Shown here piece after piece: positions 1 to 6,593 of a DNA stretch of 12,766 bases (its first letter is position 1; every line of letters begins with the position of its first letter). The stretch spans positions 1 to 12,766 of the forward strand of contig JAZBPA010000361.1 of assembly GCA_036351435.1 (NCBI GenBank), written 5' to 3'. The position numbers and the translations under genes were made by a program. The stretch comes from JAAUQA01 sp036351435 (GTDB taxonomy: Bacteria > Pseudomonadota > Gammaproteobacteria > Competibacterales > Competibacteraceae). The notes under the pieces are model-generated. The model had not been told where the DNA came from and searched no databases. It worked only from the letters and a program-made list of their open reading frames with translations.

Positions 1-363
1 GACGAAGCAGTGCTCGAACTGCATGTGGACGACCGGCTGCACAAGCTGGTACTGAGCATGGCTTTGGGCGCGACAAAAGAACACCAGCGGGCCACGACCT
101 ATCACGCGCTCTTGGTAGCCAATGGATTGTGGCGCGAAACCGGTGGGCTGCGCTTCGGTCTGGACGCCCCGGATGGCGAAATCGAGCAGTGCCTCGATCT
201 CAATTTGAACGACATTGCCGTGCAATACCTGATCGAAATTCTGCAAGATTTCGTGGATCGAGGCCGAGTATGGCGCGAGATCATCGCGCTACACGGCGGG
301 CTGAACTCGGAGGAGATTGAGCAACAACACCCTGACTTTAACGCCGGAATGCTACGCATTTAG
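1..363 (+). CDS. CesT-like secretion chaperone, 5' end cut by the window edge
   Basis: The reading frame is open back to base 1, so 120 residues are visible and roughly 45 are missing upstream. The GTG at 10 is an internal codon, because similarity to the chaperones at 8623 and 11114 continues across it (DEAVLELHVDD here, DEESLVIEWNE there). The family signature NGLWRETGG lies at visible residues 41-49, followed by GLDAPDG and an amphipathic C-terminal helix with W91. The protein ends MLRI, like its paralogues. CesT-family proteins are small acidic dimers that bind the N-terminal part of type III effectors in the cytoplasm and hold them ready for secretion. The effector candidate at 418 follows after 54 bases and is the likely client. 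The family call is strong; the secretion type is inferred. Confidence 0.8.
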   Translation, partial: DEAVLELHVDDRLHKLVLSMALGATKEHQRATTYHALLVANGLWRETGGLRFGLDAPDGEIEQCLDLNLNDIAVQYLIEILQDFVDRGRVWREIIALHGGLNSEEIEQQHPDFNAGMLRI

Positions 364-417
364 CACCCGCCGTGGTCATGCATTCCAGTTAACTTTACCC
401 CAACGGGCCTTACCACT

Positions 418-2448
418 ATGCCTAACAACTACACCCTTAACGTTATGCCGGGGCATGGTATTGCCCACCTTGCGCAACAGCTGCGGGATCAGAACGTTCC
501 CGACCAGCATGTTCACAATGTGCTAGCCAACTTCGAATGGCATGCTGACCAATCGGCTTCAAAGGCAGTGGAGTCGGGCAAGGCCACTAAAATTACCCTC
601 AAACTCCCCCGCGACACGGAGTCCGGCGCGCTGAATCTCCAGCGACAACAAGGCAAAGCCTGGCTCGGTCGCGTGCTGAAACGACACAGTGGCGATTTGC
701 CCAAACCGTTGGAGAGTGCCAAGGATAGGTTGCTTAATCCGATTCATAATCACTACAGTGTGGTGGTCAATGCTGACACCACCCGCGGCGAGTTGGAAAA
801 GGCGCTTGCAGAGCAAAACGTCAGTCTGGACACGTTACAAAAGCAAGGTTTCCATGTCCGTGCTGACCGCAAGAATCTTATCAGTGGTAAGCAGACGCTG
901 ACCTTCAAGCGCAATGCTTCTTCTAGCGGAAATATCAAGCAGTCTATAAGCGGCCGAGCAGGCAAACTCGAACGTGGAAAAACGCTGTTAAGCACAATAC
1001 TGGCCCAAGGAGGAAAAGCACCGGAAAAAGTGCTCAATCATTTCGGTACGACCAAGAGCATCCCTGCGGTTGAGGTCAGCTTCGACGGCACACCGGATTA
1101 TCGAACGCTGACGGACTCGCTTAAACAGCAGGGTACCTCCCTCGATGAACTGGCACGGCACGGCTACCATGCTCGCGCCAGCGAGAAGGACGGCAAGATT
1201 ACGCTCACCTTCAAACAGCGTTCTTCCAACGCGGGTGGCGTTGCACGGTGGTTTTCCGGCCATGATAAGAAGCTAAGCAAGGGTGCTGAGGTGTTGCGGC
1301 AGATATTCGGCGATGCCTCAATGATTAAGGCTTCCGGCAAGACTATCCAAAATCAGGCCTTGAGCAAGGAAGCAGCAAAAAACTATCTCGATCAGCTGAC
1401 GACAGAAAGCACTAACCTCAATCCGGCCGATAATATCGAGTGGCCAACCAATCCTACTGTCCGCGCACTCGTCAAATCACCTAACGATCTTTCCTCCCTT
1501 TCCGGACTTGACGGTAAACAGGCCCGCCAAGCTCTGGACCAGCTTGCCCGCGTGAGTTTTCTGCTTGATGAGAATTCGGCGGCGGCAAAACTACTCGCCC
1601 GGCAAGGCGCTTACCTCGAACTTTTCCAAGAAATGCACGAAGACCAAGACCTTAACGATGCAACTGACGATTACCTGAAGCACGCTATCAATAGTAGCGG
1701 TCATTTTGACGACAAGGGTCTGCGCTTTGCAGCCAGTTCCATGCTCCAGCACAAGCTTGCGTTTGGTGTTCAAAAAGCATCCGGATTTGGATCTATTGAG
1801 CCGGTGTCCCCGGAAGCGGTGAATTGTTGGAAGGAAAGAAATACCGTTCTACAGCAAGCACTGGAATTGGGACTATATCCGAATGATGTGCAACAGCTAC
1901 TAGTCAGGTCTGAAGGGCTTTCATATTCAGCAGTGGCTGATCTAATCACTCAGGAACCGAAACAAGACTACGAACGGCAATTGACCCCGTTATTCAAGGC
2001 CCGGGATGAGCTTGATGAACAGATCAAAGAACGGAAAGTTTTTAACCAAAAGCTCTACCGGACCCGTACTCAGTTGGATGACGTTGGTAATGAAAAGCTG
2101 TTGCTCAATCGCCTGCTGAGTGAGAGTGAAACTCGTTTGAACGCGTTGAAGAATCCGTCCGACGAGTTAATTGAACAACTGAAAAATACCCAACATAATC
2201 CGATGGCAGAAGCGGCCAAGTTGGAAAAGAAGATTTCCAGCATAAAGAAGCAGCTTGAATCGCTCAATAAGAGTGAGAGTGACTTACAGTTCGAAGTGTA
2301 CAGATTAGAAGATCGGGCAGCCGATTTTTCGACAACGCTCTCTGAAATGCAGGACAAACTTGCAATTTATCAGCAACTCGAAACGGAGCATGTGAAGGCG
2401 GGTCAGTTGCTGAACCAAATTACCGAGCAAGCCAAAACCCGTATTTAA
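418..2448 (+). CDS. Type III effector candidate A with tandem N-terminal modules and a coiled-coil C-terminus
   Basis: A 676-residue protein with no recognised enzyme domain. The N-terminal half is built from repeated units of about 95 residues. Residues 112-208 and 216-300 align clearly: each has a strand, a helix (ELEKAL / TLTDSL), QNVSLDTLQKQGFHVRA against QGTSLDELARHGYHARA, then TLTFKR / TLTFKQ, then a basic helical stretch ending near a Phe-Gly. Residues 4-107 look like a more diverged third copy (KITLKLPR, then GKAWLGRVLK). Residues about 517-676 are rich in heptad-like Leu/Glu/Lys and should form coiled coils. There is no signal peptide or membrane segment. The ATG at 418 is the first good start 54 bases after the chaperone gene, but no clear Shine-Dalgarno precedes it, so translation may be coupled to the chaperone. 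A secreted effector is inferred from context; a structural or host-binding role is as likely as an enzyme. Confidence 0.75.
   Translation: MPNNYTLNVMPGHGIAHLAQQLRDQNVPDQHVHNVLANFEWHADQSASKAVESGKATKITLKLPRDTESGALNLQRQQGKAWLGRVLKRHSGDLPKPLESAKDRLLNPIHNHYSVVVNADTTRGELEKALAEQNVSLDTLQKQGFHVRADRKNLISGKQTLTFKRNASSSGNIKQSISGRAGKLERGKTLLSTILAQGGKAPEKVLNHFGTTKSIPAVEVSFDGTPDYRTLTDSLKQQGTSLDELARHGYHARASEKDGKITLTFKQRSSNAGGVARWFSGHDKKLSKGAEVLRQIFGDASMIKASGKTIQNQALSKEAAKNYLDQLTTESTNLNPADNIEWPTNPTVRALVKSPNDLSSLSGLDGKQARQALDQLARVSFLLDENSAAAKLLARQGAYLELFQEMHEDQDLNDATDDYLKHAINSSGHFDDKGLRFAASSMLQHKLAFGVQKASGFGSIEPVSPEAVNCWKERNTVLQQALELGLYPNDVQQLLVRSEGLSYSAVADLITQEPKQDYERQLTPLFKARDELDEQIKERKVFNQKLYRTRTQLDDVGNEKLLLNRLLSESETRLNALKNPSDELIEQLKNTQHNPMAEAAKLEKKISSIKKQLESLNKSESDLQFEVYRLEDRAADFSTTLSEMQDKLAIYQQLETEHVKAGQLLNQITEQAKTRI
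751..1317 (+). repeat. Tandem duplication of a ~95-aa module inside effector candidate A
   Basis: The stretch encodes residues 112-300 of candidate A as two adjacent units (about 751-1041 and 1063-1317). They share the pattern SLDxLxxxGxHxRA, then TLTFK[RQ], then a Lys/Arg-rich stretch, then a leucine-rich helix. Conservation is at protein level; the DNA copies are well diverged, so the duplication is old. A third, weaker copy is encoded from about 427 to 738. Confidence 0.7.
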
Positions 2449-2562
2449 AACCGGACCTACGCAGCTCGTTCCAGAGGACGCCGCGAATACGTCCTTGTAG
2501 TCTTGACGACGGCCTTCCGGGCCGTCGACACCTCTTCCACGAGCTACACAAGCCCGGTTTTT
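2447..2562 (+). terminator. Long multi-arm hairpin ending in a T-run, terminator-like or a palindromic repeat element
   Basis: Starting within the stop codon of candidate A, the sequence folds back on itself in nested arms. AAAACCGG (2447-2454) pairs with CCGGTTTT (2554-2561), AGCTCGT (2463-2469) with ACGAGCT (2539-2545), and AGAGG (2473-2477) with CCTCT (2531-2535). CGACGGCC (2507-2514) pairs with GGCCGTCG (2520-2527) around a TTCCG loop. A T-run at 2558-2562 closes it, as in an intrinsic terminator. The element is far longer than a normal terminator and has an unpaired insert of about 29 bases on its left side (2478-2506), so it may instead be a dispersed palindromic element or a structured RNA. 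Termination of the A transcript is the minimal reading. Confidence 0.6.
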
Positions 2563-2617
2563 GGGTAAGCTCTACCGTTCACTCCTACTCTGTTCAACTC
2601 GTATTAACCTGGATCGC

Positions 2618-3515
2618 TTACGGCGCCTGCCCTTGCTGATACTGCGCCCACATTTGCCGGTAAGCTGTTTCCAAACAACCGGCAAAGCGCTTGATATCGA
2701 ATATCGGCGCTTGCCGAGTCGCCAGCCGCTGACGATGCTCGGCCAGACGCGCCGGCTGGCACGCCAGATCGACCGCCGTTTGGACGTAACTGTCGGTATC
2801 AGTGCAGATGAGATCCCCAAGACCAGCAGCGGCACACAAACTGGCCCCCATACGTGAGGCATTGCTGACGCCGGGCCTAGTCAGCAGCGGCAACCCGGCA
2901 TACAAGGCACATACCCCGGTCGAACTGGCGCAATAGCTGAAGGTATCCAGAAATAAATTCGCTACCCGATAACGGGCCAAGTATTCCGGTTCGGGCAGAT
3001 TGTCAGCAAAGTACAACCGGCTCGGCTCAATGCCCCGCTTGCGCGCCTCGCGGCGTAAGTTGTCCATCGCCGCAGCGGGGCCGGTTTTCAGCCACAATAT
3101 ACCTTCAGGGACTTGTTGCAGGATTTGCATCCAAGCGTCGAATACCGGCGGGTCGATTTTGTAATAGGCATTGAAGCAGCAAAACACTACCGCATCATCG
3201 GGCAGACCGCAGTCGCGGCGGTTAGGCACTGTGTCGGCCAGTGGCATAGACGAGCTTACGAACGCCTGCGGCAGATAGACGATTTGCTCGCTGCAATGCT
3301 GCGCCAGTTCATCGTTGATCAGCCAGCGGTCGGCGAGTAGATAATCGATGAACTTCGCACCCATAGTATCCGCATAGCCCATGAACTGCGCTTGCACCGG
3401 AGCGGGTCGCAGCGCTAGCACGCTGGGCCGTGTGTACATGTTGTAACCGCCCAGATCGATCAGGAGATACCCCGAGCGATTTGCTTGGCAACGGTCAGGC
3501 GCTGCGTAACAGGGA
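2618..3515 (-). pseudogene. Fragment of a GT41 / O-GlcNAc-transferase (SPINDLY-like) gene, 5'-truncated and frameshifted
   Basis: The minus frame from 3535 down to 2618 encodes the C-terminal catalytic half of a GT41-type protein. Seen are LLIDLGGYN, LALRPAPVQAQFMGY, FIDYLLADR, YYKIDP with the lysine equivalent to the UDP-binding K842 of human OGT, ILWLK, NLRREA and NASRMGASL. The TPR repeats that normally form the N-terminal half are absent. Homology in this frame begins only near 3466. The next upstream piece (VAKQIARGI, to about 3515) is in another minus frame, so an indel lies near 3463-3470. Beyond that the DNA becomes the antitoxin gene on the other strand. The HTT...D motif that binds UDP in OGT is replaced by SST...C (residues 204-209 of the 3535 frame). 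Full members glycosylate Ser/Thr of proteins from UDP-sugars. This copy is probably inactive. Confidence 0.75.
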
Positions 3516-3526
3516 TAAAGTGTACC

Positions 3527-3727
3527 GTGGTACAAGCTACTCTTGAAGAACGCCTATATGAGCTAGAGAAAACCTTCGCTAGCATTATTTCCGGCTCGTC
3601 TTCCGCCGATGTCAAGAAGCATTGGCGAGATGTCGTCGGTTTTTTTGACGATGATCCTATCGCCAAAGCCATAGATGAAGAAGGCCGTAAAATACGCCAG
3701 GCGGATCGCCAACAGAGTGGATCGTGA
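3527..3727 (+). CDS. Putative antitoxin of a type II toxin-antitoxin pair (orphaned)
   Basis: A 66-residue, highly charged protein starting VQATLEERLYELEKTF, with a central W-R-D-V-V-G-F-F segment and a basic/acidic tail (EEGRKIRQADRQQ). I recognise this pattern from small antitoxins encoded next to PIN-domain toxins; the match is from memory and the exact family name is uncertain. The GTG at 3527 fits the usual N-terminus and has AGGGA about 11 bases upstream; a longer frame from TTG at 3485 would run into the decayed glycosyltransferase DNA. Its stop overlaps the start of the PIN toxin remnant by four bases (GTGA), the normal arrangement for such pairs. Because the toxin is broken, this gene may be an orphan antitoxin or may itself be decaying. 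Confidence 0.6.
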   Translation: MVQATLEERLYELEKTFASIISGSSSADVKKHWRDVVGFFDDDPIAKAIDEEGRKIRQADRQQSGS

Positions 3728-3947
3728 TAATCCTGGACACAGATCACTTAAATGTCCTGAAATACCCTGATAATGCGCTCACCGCCTACTTTTGCGGAAC
3801 ATGGATCGTTCCACTGATCAAACGTTTGTGACAACCATCATCACAGTCGAAGAACAAATGCGGGACTGGCTGGCGTTTATTCATAAAGCCCAGGATATCC
3901 AGCAGCAAGTGCCTGCCTATGAACAATTAAAGTCGAAAACTGGTTGA
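3724..3947 (+). pseudogene. Broken PIN-domain (VapC-type) toxin gene
   Basis: The first frame begins GTG at 3724 with IILDTDHLNVLKYPDNALTAYF, the N-terminal PIN strand with the catalytic Asp in DTDH, and stops at a TGA near 3832. The homology resumes in another frame from about 3802: DRSTDQTFVTTIITVEEQM, then DWLAFIHKAQDIQQQVPAYEQL, which fits the middle of the same toxin family including the Glu of TVEEQ. That frame ends with TGA at 3945-3947. The C-terminal half with the remaining acidic residues is missing. PIN toxins are Mg-dependent RNases that cut tRNA or rRNA; this one cannot be functional as written. One frameshift plus a 3' truncation explains what is seen. It overlaps the upstream antitoxin by four bases. 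Confidence 0.7.
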
Positions 3948-4044
3948 CAGGATAGCGGCTTTCAGTAGCCCGTAAGGCGCTATCTGGACTTTACAGACTG
4001 AAAAAAAACCAGTGCAATGCCATGCTAATTGACACTTGAGGACG

Positions 4045-4458
4045 CTAATCAGCCTGCCAAGGGTTAAGCCAAGCTACACCGGTCGGCTCAAAATCGGCGC
4101 TGTTACGGGTAACAACCGTCATACCATGCACCGATGCGGTCGCCGCAATCAGCGCATCCCGCTCGGAGCAGGGATTAGGTACATGCAAAGCGGCGCAACG
4201 CTGGGCAACCGGAGTATCTATCGCCAGCACTCTTTCCGCAAACGCTGGTAGGAGCCGCTCATTCAGCCAGCGGCGCAACACCTCGCCCTGCGTTGAATCA
4301 CGCCGTTCAATCAGTAAAACCCCGCGTTCGAGCTCCAAAATCGTAATGACTGACAAGTAAAGGCGACTGGTTTCAACGCCGCTCGCCCAGGCTTTAACCT
4401 TCGGGTCGGGCCTGCTTTTGCGCAGTTCCGAAACAACGTTCGTGTCCAGCAAGTACAT
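4045..4458 (-). CDS. vapC: PIN-domain ribonuclease toxin (VapC/FitB type)
   Basis: A complete 137-residue PIN toxin read from the ATG at 4458; a TTG one codon upstream is less likely. Visible PIN features are YLLDTNVVSEL at the N-terminus with catalytic Asp5, SVITILELERG with the conserved Glu near residue 42, RDALIAATA with Asp near 101, and TRNSADF with Asp near 122. These four acidic positions coordinate Mg in the active site. Members cleave specific RNAs, often initiator tRNA or rRNA, and stop growth when unbound by antitoxin. The antitoxin gene ends 10 bases upstream, so the two form one transcript. Length is normal and nothing appears damaged, unlike the toxin remnant at 3724. It may stabilise the island or limit its loss. 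Confidence 0.88.
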   Translation of the reverse strand: MYLLDTNVVSELRKSRPDPKVKAWASGVETSRLYLSVITILELERGVLLIERRDSTQGEVLRRWLNERLLPAFAERVLAIDTPVAQRCAALHVPNPCSERDALIAATASVHGMTVVTRNSADFEPTGVAWLNPWQAD

Positions 4459-4468
4459 CAAAGATCAA

Positions 4469-4726
4469 CTACGCCAAGTCCACCGGATGGCTCAACTGAT
4501 CGCCAAAACGTGGTGGATCAAAGTCAATATCATCAGCCTCGGGCATAGCCAATGAATCAACAATACTGACTGGACTATTGGTGAGGCGTTGATAGTCTTC
4601 AATAGTCAATAGCACATGCGATGGTCGGCCTCGATCAGTGATAAATACGGGGCCGTTTTGAGCAGCTTTTTTAGCCTTACTGCTATCTTGGTTGAAAGCG
4701 CGGCTGGATAACGTAGTGCAAGCCAT
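4469..4726 (-). CDS. Phd/YefM-family antitoxin partner of the PIN toxin
   Basis: An 85-residue protein. The N-terminal part (SSRAFNQDSSKAKKAAQNGP, then VFITDRGRPSHVLLTIEDYQRL) is the DNA-binding Phd/YefM fold, with the usual sequence of helix, strand, Gly-Arg-Pro turn and D-Y. The C-terminal 35 residues are acidic (MPEADDIDFDPPRF) and would wrap the toxin. The start at 4726 has a good Shine-Dalgarno (GAGGG) on the minus strand. The protein should neutralise the PIN toxin encoded 10 bases downstream and repress the shared promoter at 4745-4773, which holds an inverted repeat. Confidence 0.85.
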   Translation of the reverse strand: MACTTLSSRAFNQDSSKAKKAAQNGPVFITDRGRPSHVLLTIEDYQRLTNSPVSIVDSLAMPEADDIDFDPPRFGDQLSHPVDLA

Positions 4727-4744
4727 GGTTTACCCTCAATCGTA

Positions 4745-4773
4745 ATTGTAGAGAGGTTACTACATGATGTCTA
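4745..4773 (-). promoter_or_regulatory. Sigma70 promoter and likely operator of the toxin-antitoxin operon
   Basis: On the minus strand TAGACA (4768-4773) and TACAAT (4745-4750) are separated by exactly 17 bases; each matches the -35 or -10 consensus at five of six positions. Between and into the -10 lies an inverted repeat, TGTAG (4747-4751) and CTACA (4760-4764), spaced by 8 bases, a plausible autorepression site for the Phd-type antitoxin. Confidence 0.65.
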
Positions 4774-4916
4774 TCGCAGCAATTCTAAGCTTAGGAGATC
4801 AGTACGGTTCGCAATCTTTCCAAATACGAAGCGCTGTCGATTCCTACTGTGGCCGAGTGGGGCCGTTGGCTAAACTGTTAGATCGGGCACTAGTTGGCGA
4901 TCATCTAGTATCATAA
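4764..4916 (+). CDS. Doubtful 50-aa ORF in the interval upstream of the toxin-antitoxin pair
   Basis: The ORF starts ATG at 4764 after AGAGG with 7-base spacing, and encodes MMSIAAILSLGDQYGSQSFQ and onward to ALVGDHLVS. I recognise no family. Its start overlaps the divergent antitoxin promoter, which argues against it, although composition looks protein-like. It could be a small protein or a remnant of a larger gene. Confidence 0.25.
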   Translation: MMSIAAILSLGDQYGSQSFQIRSAVDSYCGRVGPLAKLLDRALVGDHLVS

Positions 4917-4930
4917 CGATTCTCATTAGT
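4911..4930. promoter_or_regulatory. Fur-box-like sequence
   Basis: TCATAACGATTCTCATTAGT resembles the 19-bp Fur consensus (GATAATGATAATCATTATC) at about two thirds of positions, with the ATAACGATTCTCATT core typical of weak Fur boxes. It lies about 150 bases before the small membrane protein gene at 5076. No clear sigma70 promoter overlaps it, so regulation by iron is only a possibility. Between here and 5076 I see no other gene or strong signal. Confidence 0.3.
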
Positions 4931-5075
4931 GCTGATGCATTTTGACCGGAGTGCCAGCGCCGCTCAAGTGTGCTGTCCTGCACACATTCGCTACGCACGC
5001 CCCCCAGCATGCTGCTTATGGCACATCCGCTCAATACACCGAAAACCTCGGAAATTGGTATCAGAGGAGTGAAAC

Positions 5076-5267
5076 GTGAACAAAAAGTTCATGGTCTATG
5101 CGACGTGGCTACAGATCATACTTGCGGTGGTTGCGGTTTATGCGTTGCGCTGGGCTGATACTGAATCCACCCACAGCGAATTCTTTTTGAGGTATTGGTG
5201 GGTTTGGCCTGCCATATTGATGCTGGTCATCAGCGGTGCTATCACGATTCTCAGGAATCGCCACTGA
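5076..5267 (+). CDS. Small two-helix inner-membrane protein
   Basis: A 63-residue protein starting at GTG 5076, chosen because GAGGAG lies 6 bases upstream (5064-5069). Residues about 7-25 (VYATWLQIILAVVAVYALRW) and 40-58 (YWWVWPAILMLVISGAITIL) are hydrophobic and should form two membrane helices with a short polar loop (ADTESTHSEFF) between them. The C-terminus is basic (RNRH). It has no recognised family and stands alone between the toxin-antitoxin pair and the end of the minus operon, converging on the latter with a 20-base gap. Function is unknown; small membrane proteins of this shape are common in accessory regions. Confidence 0.6.
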   Translation: MNKKFMVYATWLQIILAVVAVYALRWADTESTHSEFFLRYWWVWPAILMLVISGAITILRNRH

Positions 5268-5287
5268 TAAGCTGCATGAACGTTTGA

Positions 5288-5935
5288 TCAAGCCCAGGTA
5301 GCGGCTTTGGGAAAATAAGGCAGCGCGCTGTCCGGGTTCAGATTAATCACTTTGATTCCGGCCTGGTGGATCAACTTGGCTAATTCTGCGAAGCTGTCAC
5401 TGAAAGTTTTGACGTAATGATCTACCTCGTTGAAACCCATCGGTGGGGGATACCCGTCATGCCAATGGCTTTGATGGTTATCGTGATCCACCTTCATGTC
5501 GTAACCCAGTAAGTAAATCTCCCGAAATCCCAATGCAATCGCCAGGGTCAAGCCGCCTACACCGGAATTGTTGCCGGTGTAGATGCCATCCGTGAGTGAA
5601 TAGCTCAACGCCGGTTGCTCCAAGCGCTTGATGAGGTGGTAGGACGGATCATCGGCATGGTCCACGAGTTGTTCTTCGCTATTCAGAATCAGGTATTTTT
5701 CACCGCTGAACCGCTGCCAGTGCTCGGCCAGTACAGCTCCGTCTTTGTTGTACTCGGGTGAGGTGTGCAGCCAACGATAGAACTTATAATCCATCGCGAA
5801 ACAGGCCGAAACCGGGTAATAGAGAAAGGCCTTGTTAATTCCCAGCGTGTAATGATCTTGAATCGTCGAAAAGTCGAGCCCCCGCAAACTGGGACCGCCG
5901 CCCAGAATGAAGCATTTGACCTTATTCACGGTCAC
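5288..5935 (-). CDS. DUF115 / MptE-like protein, possibly a sugar transferase
   Basis: A 215-residue cytoplasmic protein. The N-terminus FILGGGPSLRGLD is a glycine-rich nucleotide-binding-type loop, followed by LGINKAF and FAMDYKFYRW. The segment YTGNNSGVGGLTLAIALG with REIYLLGYDM (residues 119-147) is the hallmark of DUF115/MptE-like proteins and of some sialyltransferase-like and phage proteins. SHWHDGYPPP (156-165) adds likely catalytic histidines. Such proteins are thought to act on nucleotide-activated sugars or pterin diphosphates; the substrate here is unknown. The GTG start at 5935 overlaps the stop of the upstream glycosyltransferase by four bases (GTGA), so the two are translationally coupled. 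A second GTG at 5929 is an alternative. It is the last gene of the minus operon. Confidence 0.7.
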   Translation of the reverse strand: MTVNKVKCFILGGGPSLRGLDFSTIQDHYTLGINKAFLYYPVSACFAMDYKFYRWLHTSPEYNKDGAVLAEHWQRFSGEKYLILNSEEQLVDHADDPSYHLIKRLEQPALSYSLTDGIYTGNNSGVGGLTLAIALGFREIYLLGYDMKVDHDNHQSHWHDGYPPPMGFNEVDHYVKTFSDSFAELAKLIHQAGIKVINLNPDSALPYFPKAATWA

Positions 5936-6585
5936 GACTGATCACCGAGAACCCGCTGCCGATGGGTCGAATTTCCCATCAGCTCCTGCCAACTCACCGT
6001 GTGCATCGCGGTTTTAGCGGTGTTTGCCCAAGTTTCTCCCCATTCACCATCGGCAATCCCCTCGGTTTCGGTAAAGCAGGGAATACCCATGGTGAAGTGA
6101 ACGATTTTCGCCTGTGGGTTAGGTGGTTCGTATCCGACCAAATGATTCCACAGTTTCGATAATTCGCCGATTGAGTCCGCCCATTCCAGGTTTTGCGGTG
6201 TTTCGTTCGCAATGTATTCCGGGGTCAGCGCCGTGCAACCCGCGCAATTGAATAACATCACCGACGGCCATTCGAAGCGCTCGACGCTTTTCACTACGCA
6301 AAGCGGATCACCGCTGTTCTCGGCCAACATCTCCCAAATATCCCCAACCACAAGCACATCGGCATCCAGAAAAATACCGACGCCTTGATAGTCCATCAGC
6401 CACGGCACCAGATAACGGGAGAAGGTGAATTCGGTGAGTCCCCGCCGTTGAATGGGCAGTTGGTCTATTATCAACGGCGTGACCGAAACCGGCCGGCTAG
6501 CGTTTTGAATGAGCGAGGTCAAGGCTACCGTATGCGCGAGTGGTTGCCGAGAATCGAAGCCGATAAAGATGCGAAGCTCGTTCAT
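5932..6585 (-). CDS. GT8-like glycosyltransferase
   Basis: A 217-residue protein from ATG 6585; an in-frame TTG at 6597 would overlap the upstream stop. It begins with strand IFIGFDSRQP and carries FLDADVLVVGDIWEM (residues 72-86), a DxD motif as used by metal-dependent GT-A glycosyltransferases to bind the nucleotide sugar. FTFSRYLVPWLM precedes it, as in GT8-like enzymes. AKIVHFTMGIPCF (159-171) resembles the late His motif that helps bind metal. Donor and acceptor are unknown. It sits 8 bases after effector candidate B and overlaps the next gene by four bases. Possible roles are surface-glycan change or sugar modification of a protein; comparable pairs occur in phage genomes too, so acquisition from a phage is possible. 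Confidence 0.72.
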   Translation of the reverse strand: MNELRIFIGFDSRQPLAHTVALTSLIQNASRPVSVTPLIIDQLPIQRRGLTEFTFSRYLVPWLMDYQGVGIFLDADVLVVGDIWEMLAENSGDPLCVVKSVERFEWPSVMLFNCAGCTALTPEYIANETPQNLEWADSIGELSKLWNHLVGYEPPNPQAKIVHFTMGIPCFTETEGIADGEWGETWANTAKTAMHTVSWQELMGNSTHRQRVLGDQS

Positions 6586-6593
6586 GAGCAGTC

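Noticed and set aside
10..363. GTG at 10 as the start of the first chaperone
   Set aside because: The frame is open to base 1 and similarity to the paralogues continues upstream of the GTG.
3948..4044. Further C-terminal remnant of the broken PIN toxin
   Set aside because: A frame such as KLVDRIAAFSS after 3930 is suggestive, but needs several more indels and shows no acidic motif.
4970..5158. A 62-codon ORF overlapping the small membrane protein gene
   Set aside because: No ribosome site; the frame at 5076 has GAGGAG and a clear two-helix protein.
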